A stretch of 64,000 nucleotides of DNA, from contig NZ_CP077073.1 in the NCBI RefSeq assembly GCF_019139535.1, forward strand, positions 3,314,501 through 3,378,500, read 5' to 3'. Below are positions 19,451 to 28,233 of the stretch, piece by piece. The translations under genes were made by a program, and so were the position numbers. How positions within the stretch are numbered: position 1 is the first letter of the stretch; the number at the start of each line of letters is the position of its first letter. The DNA comes from Pseudomonas muyukensis. GTDB lineage: Bacteria; Pseudomonadota; Gammaproteobacteria; Pseudomonadales; Pseudomonadaceae. The notes below the pieces were generated by a model. That model did not search any database. It saw only the letters and a program-made list of their open reading frames with translations, and was not told the DNA's origin.

Positions 19451-20836
19451 TCAGTGGCGATCCAGCCACAGGGTCTGGGCATTGGTGAACTCGCGCACGC
19501 CAAAGTGCGAAAGCTCACGGCCGAAACCGCTTTTCTTCACCCCGCCAAACGCTACCCGAGGATCAGACGCGCAGTAGCCGTTGATGAACACAGCGCCGCT
19601 GTCCAACTGTGCAGCCATGCGCTCGGCCAAGGCATAGTCGGCGGTGTAGAGGGTCGCCGCCAGGCCGAACTCGCTATCGTTGGCCAGCGCCAGCGCATGA
19701 TCGGCATCGCGCGCACTGATGATCGCCGCCACCGGGCCGAACAGCTCCTGCCTGAAGGCGGTCATGTCCGCGGTCACATCGCCCAGCACGGTCGGCGCAT
19801 AGAAGTTGCCGACGCCGTCGAGCTTGTGTCCGCCCAACAGCAATGTGGCGCCTTCGGCCAAGGTCGCCTGGACCTGGCCGTGGAGCTCGTCACGCAGATC
19901 GGCGCGAGCCATCGGGCCGATGTAGGTTGCCTCTTGCAGCGGGTTGCCGAGCACCAGTGCGCGGGTAGCCTCGACGAACTTGCGGGTGAAGGCATCGACG
20001 ATGCTCGCCTCGACGATCAAGCGCTTGGCCGCGGCGCAGACCTGGCCAGTATTCTGATAACGGCCGACCACTGCAGCTTTCACCGCGGCGTCGAGGTCGG
20101 CATCGGCCAGTACGATGAACGGGTCGCAGCCGCCCAGTTCGAGCACGCACTTCTTCAGCGCGGCACCGGCCTGTGCACCAATGGCCATGCCGGCGCGCAC
20201 GCTGCCGGTGAGGGTGACGGCGGCGATGCGCGGGTCGTTGATAGCGCGGCTCACGCCCTCAGGGGTGACGTTGAGCACCTCGAACACCCCGGCGGGCAGG
20301 CCGGCGCGCTTGAACAGGTCGGCCAGCAGGTAGGCGCTGCCCATCACGTTGGGGGCATGCTTGAGCACATAGGTGTTGCCGGCCAACAGCGCCGGCACGG
20401 CGCCACGCAGCACCTGCCAGACCGGGAAGTTCCACGGCATCACGGCGAGGATCGGGCCCAGCGGACGGTACTCGATGCGGGCCTTTTCGATCTGCGTCGG
20501 CTCCGGGGCGAGCATCGCTGGGCCGTGCTCGGCATACCAGCGGCACAGGTCGACGCATTTGTCGACTTCGCCACGCGCCTGGCTGATCGGTTTGCCGATC
20601 TCGCGGGCGACCATCTGCGCGAATGCCTCGGCATTGGCCTGCAGGGCATCGGCCAGGGCAACCAGGTATTCGCTGCGCTGCCCCAGGGCTACCCGGCGCC
20701 ACTGGTTGTAGCCCACCTTGGCGCGTTGCAGCGCCGCTTCCAGTGCTGCATCGCTGTCGAAGGCATAGTGGCCGATTCGCTCGCCGCTGTAGGGGTCGAC
20801 GGAAATGGCATGGGTCAGGTTGCTGATCGCGCTCAT
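19451..20836 (-). CDS. sad: NAD(P)-dependent succinate-semialdehyde dehydrogenase, Sad/YneI type
   Basis: A 461-residue aldehyde dehydrogenase that oxidises succinate semialdehyde to succinate, the last step of putrescine/4-aminobutyrate breakdown. Active-site elements are complete: PWNFP at 134-138 with Asn136, Lys159, the GSV turn at 211-213, general base Glu233 in LELGG, and nucleophile Cys267 in NTGQVCAAAKR. The length fits the short YneI/Sad group. The start at 20836 matches the family N-terminus. An in-frame ATG at 20860 is an alternative, and neither has a strong ribosome site. It is divergent from a LysR gene that closely matches E. coli PtrR (YneJ), the known partner of sad, which supports the specific assignment. 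Confidence 0.88.
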   Translation of the reverse strand: MSAISNLTHAISVDPYSGERIGHYAFDSDAALEAALQRAKVGYNQWRRVALGQRSEYLVALADALQANAEAFAQMVAREIGKPISQARGEVDKCVDLCRWYAEHGPAMLAPEPTQIEKARIEYRPLGPILAVMPWNFPVWQVLRGAVPALLAGNTYVLKHAPNVMGSAYLLADLFKRAGLPAGVFEVLNVTPEGVSRAINDPRIAAVTLTGSVRAGMAIGAQAGAALKKCVLELGGCDPFIVLADADLDAAVKAAVVGRYQNTGQVCAAAKRLIVEASIVDAFTRKFVEATRALVLGNPLQEATYIGPMARADLRDELHGQVQATLAEGATLLLGGHKLDGVGNFYAPTVLGDVTADMTAFRQELFGPVAAIISARDADHALALANDSEFGLAATLYTADYALAERMAAQLDSGAVFINGYCASDPRVAFGGVKKSGFGRELSHFGVREFTNAQTLWLDRH

Positions 20837-20941
20837 GGCTGAAGGCTCGTCGTGGGTCATCGGTGCGGTAAGCCTAAGGGTGGCGATCTTTAATGAAAAC
20901 TGAATAATAATGAGCGAAATATTCACGTATGGAGAATGGTT
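20837..20941. promoter_or_regulatory. Divergent sad-ptrR promoter region
   Basis: 105 bases, AT-rich in the ptrR-proximal half (TAATGAAAACTGAATAATAATG near 20891-20912, part of the likely promoter). LysR regulators usually bind a T-N11-A dyad in such a region. I cannot fix one base-exact site by eye. Confidence 0.5.
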
Positions 20942-21826
20942 GTGGACCTGGTGCAACTCGAGATGTTCAAGGCTGTGGCCGAGCACGGCAGCATCAGCGC
21001 CGCGGCCCAGCAGATCCACCGGGTGCCGTCGAACCTGACCACCCGCATCAAGCAACTGGAGCAAGACCTGGGCGTGGACTTGTTCATCCGCGAAAAGAGC
21101 CGCCTGCGCCTGTCGCCGGCAGGCTGGAACTTCCTTGAATACACCCGGCGCATTCTCGACCTGGTGCAGGAAGCCCGTTGCAGCGTGGCCGGCGATGACC
21201 CGCAAGGCACCTTCGCCCTGGGCTCGCTGGAAAGCACTGCGGCGGTGCGCATTCCGGCCTTGCTGGCGGCCTACAACCAACGCTACCCCAAGGTCGACCT
21301 GGACCTGTCCACCGGGCCCTCCGGGACCATGCTCGAAGGCGTGCTGTCCGGGCGCCTGGTGGCGGCCTTCGTCGACGGGCCGGTGCTGCACCCCAGCCTC
21401 GAAGGCATGCCGGTGTTCGAGGAGGAGATGATGCTGATCGCGCCACTCAACCATGCGCCGGTCAGGCGTGCCCGCGACGTCAATGGCGCAAGCATCTATG
21501 CCTTTCGCGCCAACTGCTCGTACCGCCACCATTTCGAGCGCTGGTTCGTCCAGGACCAGTCGGTGCCGGGCAAGATCCACGAGATGGAGTCGTACCACGG
21601 CATGCTCGCCTGCGTCAGCGCAGGTGCCGGGCTGGCGATGCTGCCGCGCAGCATGCTCGACAACATGCCGGGCTGCAGCACGGTCAGCGCCTGGCCCATG
21701 GCTGAAAAATTCCGCTATCTGCAGACCTGGCTGGTATGGCGACGGGGCACGGTATCGCGCAGCCTGGGCATGTTCATCGAGCTGCTGGAGACGCTTGAGC
21801 CGGCGAACCGGTCCCGATTGGACTAA
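20942..21826 (+). CDS. ptrR: LysR-family regulator PtrR (YneJ)
   Basis: A 294-residue LysR-type transcription factor with an N-terminal winged helix-turn-helix (about residues 1-60, [20 protein letters not shown]) and a C-terminal effector-binding domain. I recognise long stretches shared with E. coli YneJ/PtrR, such as [53 protein letters not shown] and [14 protein letters not shown]. The GTG at 20942 is preferred: GGAG lies seven bases upstream, whereas the ATG at 20936 is only one base from it, and the next residues then align with the E. coli start. It faces sad and probably controls it in response to a putrescine-related or succinate-semialdehyde signal. Confidence 0.9.
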   Translation: MDLVQLEMFKAVAEHGSISAAAQQIHRVPSNLTTRIKQLEQDLGVDLFIREKSRLRLSPAGWNFLEYTRRILDLVQEARCSVAGDDPQGTFALGSLESTAAVRIPALLAAYNQRYPKVDLDLSTGPSGTMLEGVLSGRLVAAFVDGPVLHPSLEGMPVFEEEMMLIAPLNHAPVRRARDVNGASIYAFRANCSYRHHFERWFVQDQSVPGKIHEMESYHGMLACVSAGAGLAMLPRSMLDNMPGCSTVSAWPMAEKFRYLQTWLVWRRGTVSRSLGMFIELLETLEPANRSRLD

Positions 21827-21905
21827 TGGTGCGCGGTTGGCCGAACGGCGCGCGCGCGGCGGCATCAAAACTGTGTAGACCATCCCTCGAAGGGAGGAAT
21901 GCACC

Positions 21906-22349
21906 ATGCGTACCCATCATTACCGCCTTTGCGCGGCGCTGCTGGTGGCCCTGGCCATGCCCTGGAGCTTGGCTGCGGCCGCCGACCTGAACGCGCCGAT
22001 CGACCCGCAGGGCGTGCACTTGCAGGCCCAGGAACAAAACGGCATCCGCTACCTGCAAGGCGGCATCGGCCAGGACGAGGCCAATGCCTTGCGCCAAACC
22101 CGCGGCTACGACCTGCACATCACCCTGTCGACCGGCGCCGACGGCAAGTTCCAGAGTGGCGCGGCGCTGGCGATCGAATCAGCCCAAGGCCAGCAGGTGC
22201 TGGCCTTGCAGGATGTCGGGCCGCTGATCTTCGTGCAGTTGCCACCCGGCCACTACCGGGTCACCGGCAGCGCCGAAGGCCAGACTGTGCAGCAGCAGGT
22301 GACAGTCGATGGCAAGACCCCCGCGCGGGTCGACCTGCACTGGCGCTAG
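21906..22349 (+). CDS. Small secreted carboxypeptidase-regulatory-like (Cna-B fold) protein, unknown function
   Basis: A 147-residue protein with a clear signal peptide (LCAALLVALAMPWSLAAAA, cleavage about residue 26) and a good GGAGG ribosome site. The mature part (about residues 60-147) shows the alternating strand pattern of a small beta-sandwich: GLQxxx-like GADGKFQSGAALAIESAQGQ and PPGHYRVTGSAEGQTVQQQV. These resemble carboxypeptidase-regulatory/CnaB-like domains that often bind surface polymers or partner proteins. It lies 79 bases after ptrR and 270 bases before pagL on the same strand. No enzyme residues can be named. Periplasmic location is likely. Confidence 0.75.
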   Translation: MRTHHYRLCAALLVALAMPWSLAAAADLNAPIDPQGVHLQAQEQNGIRYLQGGIGQDEANALRQTRGYDLHITLSTGADGKFQSGAALAIESAQGQQVLALQDVGPLIFVQLPPGHYRVTGSAEGQTVQQQVTVDGKTPARVDLHWR

Positions 22350-22622
22350 CGGGGCGGGCGCCTGCCTCGCTGTCGAGCAGAAGCAGATGAAAGCCAAAAA
22401 TAATTGAACCATCGTGCCAATTAAAGGCACTTAGCCAATAGTGGCAAAGCACTTTCAACTTTCAGCCTATCCAGACCATAATCGAGGAAGTATTACCACT
22501 TGTAACTTGGCTGGATGCGCCAGGAAACAAGGGCACAAACGAGGGGCGCAGCCCCCACATGCCACAGGCCCGCGCCCCTTGGTCGCGGGCCTGTCCGTGA
22601 AGACCATCAGGAGTAGTCATTG

Positions 22623-23144
22623 ATGAAAACCCGTCTCGCCACCTCGCTGGCCGCCGCCGTGCTTGCACTCGCCGGGGCCAGCACGGCACAGGCCGCGCAA
22701 ATCTCGGGGGCCGTCGGCGCCACCGGCCAGGGCGACATGACCTACCGTATCGGCCTGTCGTTCGACTGGGACAAGAAATGGCTGCAAAGCAGCACTGGTC
22801 ACCTGACCGGTTACTGGGACGCGGCCTACACCTACTGGGAAGGCGGGGAGGCCAGTGGTGCCCACTCGCTGTCGTTCAGCCCGGTGTTCGTCTACGAGTT
22901 CAGCGGTTTCACCTACACCCCGTACATCGAGGCCGGTATCGGCCTGGCAGCGTTCTCCAAGACCGATGTCGGCGACCAGCGCCTGGGCTCTTCGGTCAAC
23001 TTCGAGGACCGTATCGGTTTTGGCCTGAAACTGCCGGCCGAGCAAAAGATCGGCATTCGCGCCATGCACTACTCCAACGCTGGTATCAAGCAGCCTAACG
23101 ACGGTATCGAGTCGTACTCGCTGTTCTACAGCAAAGCCTTCTGA
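22623..23144 (+). CDS. pagL: Lipid A 3-O-deacylase PagL
   Basis: A 173-residue outer-membrane beta-barrel that removes the 3-position acyl chain of lipid A, changing endotoxicity and peptide resistance. The length equals that of P. aeruginosa PagL as I know it. The signal peptide ends around residue 23-25 (ASTAQAA). The motif HYSNAGIKQPNDGIE carries the catalytic His149, Ser151 and Glu163, which are mature residues 126, 128 and 140 if 23 residues are removed, as in PagL. It ends in an aromatic Phe, as outer-membrane barrels do. AGGAG precedes the ATG at 22623 by nine bases; a TTG one codon earlier is less likely. In relatives it is induced by PhoPQ, but no PhoP site could be assigned here. 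Confidence 0.93.
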   Translation: MKTRLATSLAAAVLALAGASTAQAAQISGAVGATGQGDMTYRIGLSFDWDKKWLQSSTGHLTGYWDAAYTYWEGGEASGAHSLSFSPVFVYEFSGFTYTPYIEAGIGLAAFSKTDVGDQRLGSSVNFEDRIGFGLKLPAEQKIGIRAMHYSNAGIKQPNDGIESYSLFYSKAF

Positions 23145-23150
23145 TCCAGG

Positions 23151-23203
23151 CCCCCCACAGGCAAATCGTACCGATACCCAATCGGCCGCTTTGCCTGCGG
23201 GGC
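23151..23203. terminator. Bidirectional terminator hairpin between pagL and usp
   Basis: CCCCaCAGGCAAA around 23153-23165 pairs with TTTGCCTGcGGGG (23190-23202), with an inner CCGAT/ATCGG pair. It sits between two convergent genes. The AAA/TTT ends give a short T tract in both directions. Confidence 0.7.
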
Positions 23204-23208
23204 ACCGG

Positions 23209-24099
23209 CTAGCGCACCGACTTGATCGCCAGCACATTGCACAGCGGATGTTCCAGCACATGCGCGGTGGTGCCGCCGAGGAACGCGTGCAGCGCATCAT
23301 GGCGATGGTTGCCCATGACGATCACATCCACCCGGCCATGGGCGATGTACTGGGTGATCGCCTTGATCGCGGGGCCTTCGAGAAAATGCCGGCGTTCCAG
23401 GGCAATCTGATGATGGTCGCCCAGGCGGTTGAAAGCTGCCCGCTGTGCGGTGCGCACACTGCCGTCGAAGCCGGGCATGGTCACGGTGCCAGCGCCGAAG
23501 TCGGCGATGTGGGTCTTGGCCGCGTCGCACACATGCAGCAGGTGCAGGTCGGCGTTGCATTGCAGGGCCAGGGCATGGGCGCTGCGAATCACCTGTTGGT
23601 CCAGGTGCTCGCCGTCGCCATGGCTGTTGAGGTCCACTGCCGCGGCGATCTGCCGGGGCAGGGGCAGGCGGATGTCGCTGACCAGGTGCACGGCCACCGG
23701 GCTGTCCTTGAGCAGTTGCCAGTCCAGTGGGGTGACCAGCAGGCGCTTGAGAATCGGTTCGTGCTGCACGTCCTTGACCAGCAGGTCGCAGCCCAGCCGC
23801 TCGACCTGTGCGAGCACGCTGCCCAGTGGGTCGCGGGTCAGCAGCAGTTCGGTGGACACATCGAGGCCGGCGCCTCGCAGTTGCTCGGCCTCATCGGCCA
23901 ACCACTGGCGGTTGTGCTCAAGCAGCCGTTCGCGATCGCGGCTGTCGGCCATCAGGCCGAAGGTGTCGACATCGTCGACGCAGACGTTGACATCCAGCAG
24001 GGCCCCGCTGGATTCGGCCAGCGCCGCGGCGCGCTGCAAGGCAGGCGTGTGGCGCATCTGCGGGCCGAGCATGACCAACAATCGCTTGAACTGGCTCAT
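23209..24099 (-). CDS. Tandem universal stress protein (UspE-like)
   Basis: A 296-residue cytoplasmic protein with two Usp domains, about residues 1-145 and 150-296. The second has the ATP-binding-type pattern ending VDVIVMGNHRHDALHAFLGG, then T-A-x-V-L-E-H, which resembles the GX2GX9G(S/T) loop of nucleotide-binding Usps. The first domain is degenerate. Such two-domain proteins are induced in stress, iron limitation and anaerobiosis in pseudomonads. The gene stands alone and convergent to pagL. Its promoter side abuts the 107-bp REP array. Confidence 0.88.
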   Translation of the reverse strand: MSQFKRLLVMLGPQMRHTPALQRAAALAESSGALLDVNVCVDDVDTFGLMADSRDRERLLEHNRQWLADEAEQLRGAGLDVSTELLLTRDPLGSVLAQVERLGCDLLVKDVQHEPILKRLLVTPLDWQLLKDSPVAVHLVSDIRLPLPRQIAAAVDLNSHGDGEHLDQQVIRSAHALALQCNADLHLLHVCDAAKTHIADFGAGTVTMPGFDGSVRTAQRAAFNRLGDHHQIALERRHFLEGPAIKAITQYIAHGRVDVIVMGNHRHDALHAFLGGTTAHVLEHPLCNVLAIKSVR

Positions 24100-24170
24100 C
24101 TCACACCTCCACGTGTGGCAGCCCCCTGTTCAGTCTAGACCCTCCGTTCCCACACCCTCCATCGCGGCGC

Positions 24171-24631
24171 CTGGTTCGCCAGCAAGGCTGGCGCCTGCTG
24201 GTGTTGCAGGTCGCAGACGGTGTAGGAGCCGGCCTTGCCGGCGAACACCGGCGCAGCCGGTGCCAGCCACCGCGACGCCTGGTTCGCCAGCAAGGCTGGC
24301 TCCTACGGGTGTTGCAGGTCGCAGACGGCGTAGGAGCCGGCTTGCCGGCGAACACCGGCGCAGCCGGTGCCATCCACCGCGACGCCTGGTTCGCCAGCAA
24401 GGCTGGCGCCTACGGGTGTTGCAGGTCGCAGACGGCGTAGGAGCCGGCTTGCCGGCGAACACCGGCGTAGCCGATGGCATCCATCGCGGCGCCTGGTTCG
24501 CCAGCAAGGCTGGCGCCTACGGGTGTTGCAGGTCGTAATCGGCGTAGGAGCCGGCCTTGCCGGCGAACACCGGCGCAGCCGGTGCCAGCCACCGCGTTGC
24601 CTGGTTCGCCAGCAAGGCTGGCGCCTGCTGG
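24171..24631. repeat. Tandem array of about 4.3 units of a 107-108 bp REP-doublet
   Basis: Units begin at 24171, 24279, 24386, 24493 and 24601 (partial) with CTGGTTCGCCAGCAAGGCTG. Each unit carries two oppositely oriented REP hairpins, CGCCAGCAAGGCTGGCG and AGCCGGC(C)TTGCCGGCG, joined by a GTGTTGCAGGTCG linker. The spacing is regular at 108, 107, 107 and 108. Together with its flanks it fills the 569-base gap between the usp and acyl-CoA dehydrogenase genes; 24100-24170 and 24632-24668 hold nothing else that I can see. The units diverge mainly in the linker. The array fits a multiplied REPIN. Confidence 0.92.
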
Positions 24632-24668
24632 TCAGGCGTGTCGTAGGCGCCGACAAAACCTGCAGCGG

Positions 24669-25820
24669 TCACAGCGGGTAGTGCTTGAGCTCCCGGGCGA
24701 TCAGCATGCGCTGGATCTCGCTCGAGCCTTCGTAGATCTGGGTGATCCGCGCATCCCGGTAGTATTTTTCCACCGGGTAGTCCTCCAGGTAGCCATAGCC
24801 GCCATGCACCTGGATCGCCATCGAGCAGACCCGCTCGGCCATCTCCGAGGCGAACAGCTTGGCCTGGGACGCCTCGGACAGGCACGGCTTGCCCGCTGTG
24901 CGCAGGCGCGCGGCGTGCAGGATCAGCAGCCGGGTGGCGTTGATCTGCAACTGCATGTCGGCCAGCAGGTTGGCAATGCTCTGGTGCTCGTTGATCGGCT
25001 TGCCGAACTGGATTCGCTCGCGCGAATACCGCAGCGCCGCTTCGAACGCCGCACGGGCGATACCCAGGGCCTGGGCGGCGATGCCGATGCGCCCGCCTTC
25101 GAGGTTGGACAGGGCGATGGCCAGGCCCTTGCCGCGCTCGCCGAGCAAGTTGGCCGCCGGGATGCGGCAATTGTCGAGGGTCACCGCGCAGGTGTCGGAG
25201 GCGCGGATACCCATCTTGTGTTCGCTGCGATCGACCTTGAAACCCGGATTGTCAGTGGGCACCAGGAACGCCGACAGGCCTTTCTTGCCCAGCTCCGGGT
25301 CGGTCACGGCGAAGACGATGGCCAGCTTGGCCCGACGGGCGTTGCTGACGAATTGCTTGGCGCCGTTGATCACCCAGTGGCCGTCGATCAGTTCGGCGCG
25401 GGTGCGCAGGTTATGCGCCTCGGAGCCGGCCTGGGGCTCAGTCAGGCAGAAGCAGGCGATCACCTCGCCACTGGCCAGCTTCGCCAGCCAGGCCTGTTGC
25501 TGCTCGGGGTTGCCGTAGGCCAGCAATGGGCCGCAGCCCACCGAGTTGTGAATGCTCATCATCGCCCCGGTGGCGCCGTCGCCGGCGGAAATCTCCTCCA
25601 CTGCCAGGGCATAGGCCACGTAGTCGGTGTAGCTGCCGCCGAACTGCTCCGGGGCGACCATGCCGAGCAGGCCCAGCTCGCCCATCTTGCGTACCACCTC
25701 GTCGTCGATCCAGCCGGCCTTTTCCCAGGCCTGGGCATGGGGCGCGATCTCGCCGCGGGCAAAATCCCGGGCCATGTCGCGGATCATGATCTGTTCTTCG
25801 CTCAGTTCCAGGTCTTGCAT
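24669..25820 (-). CDS. Acyl-CoA dehydrogenase, isobutyryl/short-branched-chain type
   Basis: A 383-residue FAD-dependent acyl-CoA dehydrogenase. Landmarks are [13 protein letters not shown] (FAD/substrate loop), the [13 protein letters not shown] [25 protein letters not shown] and the C-terminal [11 protein letters not shown] with predicted catalytic base Glu364. The start at 25820 has GGGAG seven bases upstream and begins [10 protein letters not shown] as in the family. The following reading frame upstream is a 3-hydroxyisobutyryl-CoA hydrolase, so oxidation of isobutyryl-CoA to methacrylyl-CoA in valine breakdown is the best guess. Another branched short-chain acyl-CoA is possible. It is the second gene of a two-gene operon with a 16-base gap. 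Confidence 0.88.
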   Translation of the reverse strand: MQDLELSEEQIMIRDMARDFARGEIAPHAQAWEKAGWIDDEVVRKMGELGLLGMVAPEQFGGSYTDYVAYALAVEEISAGDGATGAMMSIHNSVGCGPLLAYGNPEQQQAWLAKLASGEVIACFCLTEPQAGSEAHNLRTRAELIDGHWVINGAKQFVSNARRAKLAIVFAVTDPELGKKGLSAFLVPTDNPGFKVDRSEHKMGIRASDTCAVTLDNCRIPAANLLGERGKGLAIALSNLEGGRIGIAAQALGIARAAFEAALRYSRERIQFGKPINEHQSIANLLADMQLQINATRLLILHAARLRTAGKPCLSEASQAKLFASEMAERVCSMAIQVHGGYGYLEDYPVEKYYRDARITQIYEGSSEIQRMLIARELKHYPL

Positions 25821-25836
25821 CTGTGTACTCCCGGGC

Positions 25837-26907
25837 TCACAGGCCTTCGAAGAATTGCTCGACACGCTGCTGGGTCAGCCCGGCCAGGGTCGGCGGGTTC
25901 CAGCGCGGTTGCTTGTCCTTGTCGATGATCAGGGCGCGCACGCCCTCGATGATGTCGCCGTGGGCGAACCACTGGCGGTCGATGTGCAGTTCCATGGCAA
26001 AACAGTCTTCCAGCGCCAGGCGGCGGCCGCGGCGCAGCAGTTCGAGGGTCACGGCCATGGCCAGCGGCGAGCGGCTTTCCAGCAGCGTGGCGGTGTCCAG
26101 CGCCCATTGCCGGCTGTCGCCGATGGTCACCGCGCGCAGCTGCTCGATGATGCTGGGCAGGTCGGGCAGGGCGAAGAAGTGGTCGATCACCGGGCGCAGG
26201 GCGGCCAGCGGCGCATCCTCGAGCACCTGGGTGCCGAGGCGGGCCAACAGGCCTTGCAGGTCCTTGAGCGGGTGCTCGCCGAACTGCAGAGTGTCCAGGC
26301 CTTGGTCGAGCGCGGCGAGCTTGGCACTGTCCAGGTACCAGTCGGCCAGGCCGCAGTACAGGGCGTCGGCCGCCTTGATCTGGGTGCCGCTGACACCCAG
26401 GTAGATGCCCAGCTCGCCAGGCACGCGGGGCAGGAAGTAGCTGCCGCCGACATCGGGGAAGTAGCCGATGCCGACCTCGGGCATGCCCAGGCGGCTGCGT
26501 TCGGTGACGATGCGCAGGTCGCAGCCCTGGGCCAGGCCCATGCCGCCACCGAGGGTGAAGCCGTCCATCAGCACCAGCACCGGCTTGCGGTAGCGGTGAA
26601 GGCACAGGTCCAGGGCGTACTCCTCGACGAAGAAGTCTTCATGCAGCGTTTCGCCGGCCTTGAAGCTGTCGTGCAGCGAACGGATATCGCCCCCGGCGCA
26701 GAAGCCCTTGGGGCCTTCGCCGCGCAGCGCCACCGCGTGCACCTGCGGGTCGTCGGCCCACTGGTCGAGCTGCTGGCGCAGGCTGCGGACCATGTCCAGG
26801 GTCAGGGCGTTGAGGCCGGCGGGGCGGTTGAGGGTGAGGTGGCCGATGTGGTTGCGGACCTCGGCCAGTACCTGATCCGTTGCCGAGGGTTGAGCGTGCG
26901 CGGTCAT
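25837..26907 (-). CDS. 3-Hydroxyisobutyryl-CoA hydrolase (enoyl-CoA hydratase/isomerase family)
   Basis: A 356-residue crotonase-fold protein, about 100 residues longer than simple enoyl-CoA hydratases, as expected for HIBCH. It cleaves 3-hydroxyisobutyryl-CoA to 3-hydroxyisobutyrate and CoA in valine catabolism. Signatures are [13 protein letters not shown] (first oxyanion loop), [16 protein letters not shown] (second oxyanion loop) and [20 protein letters not shown] with the acidic residues of hydrolases. The C-terminal part has [27 protein letters not shown], diagnostic of HIBCH. It is first in the operon with the acyl-CoA dehydrogenase. The ATG at 26907 lies behind GGGAGAC. Confidence 0.9.
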   Translation of the reverse strand: MTAHAQPSATDQVLAEVRNHIGHLTLNRPAGLNALTLDMVRSLRQQLDQWADDPQVHAVALRGEGPKGFCAGGDIRSLHDSFKAGETLHEDFFVEEYALDLCLHRYRKPVLVLMDGFTLGGGMGLAQGCDLRIVTERSRLGMPEVGIGYFPDVGGSYFLPRVPGELGIYLGVSGTQIKAADALYCGLADWYLDSAKLAALDQGLDTLQFGEHPLKDLQGLLARLGTQVLEDAPLAALRPVIDHFFALPDLPSIIEQLRAVTIGDSRQWALDTATLLESRSPLAMAVTLELLRRGRRLALEDCFAMELHIDRQWFAHGDIIEGVRALIIDKDKQPRWNPPTLAGLTQQRVEQFFEGL

Positions 26908-27102
26908 CGCGGTCTCCCTGCTTTGTTATTGATTTTCCAAGTGAAGTCTGGAATTCGCGGGCGGATCGCAGGATCCTGTCATGCGAATTTACCTTGCACA
27001 ATTGGCAAATCTGCAGGGCGTTTCTGCATTTTTACCTTGAGTGGCTTGGCCAGACGCCGATGCAGCCACTTTAGCGCCGTGACGCCAGGGTACAAGGGGC
27101 GA

Positions 27103-27894
27103 TCATGGATCCTGCGGGTCATGCCCCAAGGATTGCAGAAACAATGAAAACAGCTCCGGCTGCGACGAGATATCCAGCTTGGCGTACAGGTGCCGGCGGT
27201 GCACCTTGATGGTCTCCGGCGAAATCGCCAGGCGCTCGGCCATGGCCTTGGACGAGTAGCCACGCAAGATCAACCGGGCAATCTCCAGCTCGCGCTCGGA
27301 CAACACCTTCGCCCCGAACAGGCTCATGGCATCGCGCACCTGGCTGGCCATCGCCGGGGCAGGGCGCAGCGCCTGGCGGTGCCAGTGCTGGGTGATCAGG
27401 GCCAGCACCCACGGGCAGATCAGCGCCAGCAGGCCATGGCGCGCCGGGTCGAAGCGCTCGCCGCTGCCCAGGGACAGCGACAGCGCGCCACTGTCGCCAA
27501 GCTGGACGATGAACTGCACCTCGTCCTCCAGCACATGGTCGTGGAAATACTTGAGGTAGTACTCGCTCTGGCGGAACTGGTCCGGGGCCACTTCTTCGAG
27601 CCGGTGCAGGCCATCGCCGATGCGCTCCTGGCAGGCCTGGTAGAACGGGTCGAGCTGGTACAGGCCGCTGAGGTACAGGGCCATGGCCTCGGGGTTGCCT
27701 TCGCCGCGCGCATCGAAGATCTCCAATGCCCGCGGCAGGCCGTCGCGCGGGTAGAACATGGCCAAGGCATTGTCGAAGGCCAGCCACTGCTGCAACAGCA
27801 GCATCAACTGGCGCCAGAAACGCGGCTGGCCGAGTTGCTCGACGGTGCGCGCCAGGCCGGTGTGGGCACTGGCCTCGGTGAAAAGGTTGTGCAT
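27103..27894 (-). CDS. LuxR-type transcriptional regulator, divergent from the APC permease
   Basis: A 263-residue regulator. The C-terminal LuxR/FixJ helix-turn-helix spans about residues 195-255 (LSERELEIARLILRGYSSKA, then ISPETIKVHRRHLYAKLDIS). The N-terminal 180 residues form a helical sensor domain without the acyl-homoserine-lactone signature residues, so it is a LuxR-like orphan of a type common in pseudomonads near catabolic genes. It is transcribed away from the permease/peptidase operon and probably controls it. The spaced palindrome TACCC-N5-GGGTA at 28120-28134 is a candidate site. The effector is unknown; an amide, peptide or amino-acid derivative is suggested by the neighbours. 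Confidence 0.85.
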   Translation of the reverse strand: MHNLFTEASAHTGLARTVEQLGQPRFWRQLMLLLQQWLAFDNALAMFYPRDGLPRALEIFDARGEGNPEAMALYLSGLYQLDPFYQACQERIGDGLHRLEEVAPDQFRQSEYYLKYFHDHVLEDEVQFIVQLGDSGALSLSLGSGERFDPARHGLLALICPWVLALITQHWHRQALRPAPAMASQVRDAMSLFGAKVLSERELEIARLILRGYSSKAMAERLAISPETIKVHRRHLYAKLDISSQPELFSLFLQSLGHDPQDP

Positions 27895-27935
27895 GCGCGG
27901 GCTCTATCAGCTGGATGTGCAATTCGGATGCCCTT

Positions 27936-28052
27936 TGTAGGAGCGGCCTTGTGTCGCGATAGGGCTGCAAAGCAGCCCCGGGATCTGAGCATCGAAGCAA
28001 AAATTGCCGGGGCTGCCCTGCAGCCCTATCGCGACACAAGGCCGCGCCTACA
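27936..28052. repeat. REPIN: inverted REP doublet
   Basis: TGTAGGAGCGGCCTTGTGTC and the following CGCGATAGGGCTGCA are repeated in reverse complement at the far end (CTGCAGCCCTATCGCG...GGCCGCGCCTACA). The arms of about 50 bases surround a short middle, GATCTGAGCATCGAAGC. This is a different REP subfamily from the 24.2-kb array. It fills part of the 339-base gap between the LuxR gene and the permease. Confidence 0.88.
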
Positions 28053-28119
28053 GTTGGCGGTGTTGCGGGATAAAAGGTGACGCAGTCTTGGAATTTTTCG
28101 GCCATCCCGTCAAGGGGCG

Positions 28120-28134
28120 TACCCCCATAGGGTA
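28120..28134. promoter_or_regulatory. Candidate LuxR-type operator upstream of the APC permease
   Basis: TACCC (28120-28124), five bases, GGGTA (28130-28134) forms a perfect spaced dyad 100 bases before the permease start, in the intergenic region shared with the divergent LuxR-type gene. The assignment is by symmetry and position only. The remaining sequence from 28053 to 28233 shows no other clear signal apart from the AGAGGA ribosome site. Confidence 0.45.
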
Positions 28135-28233
28135 ATTGGCGCCCACCACCGGCCAGCCTACAGTCCAGCCAGGTCCTGCGGCCGCCCGACCGGTTTTCCC
28201 CTCACAACCAATAACAACCAGAGGAAAAACGCC

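Noticed and set aside
19451..21907. Reading the aldehyde dehydrogenase as an 818-residue fusion with an N-terminal extension antisense to ptrR
   Set aside because: The extension is the complement of ptrR and has no domain; the true start at 20836 matches Sad.
22441..22623. 60-codon frame upstream of pagL
   Set aside because: No ribosome site; it overlaps an AT-rich leader; its end reads into the pagL ribosome site.
24171..24631. CRISPR array
   Set aside because: Repeats are long (107 bases) and palindromic, the between-repeat sequence is conserved rather than unique, and no cas genes are present.
24130..24681. Several open frames spanning the 107-bp array, translating to repeats such as QPCWRTR-like peptides
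   Set aside because: The frames are produced by the tandem REP sequence on both strands, have no ribosome sites, and shift between units.
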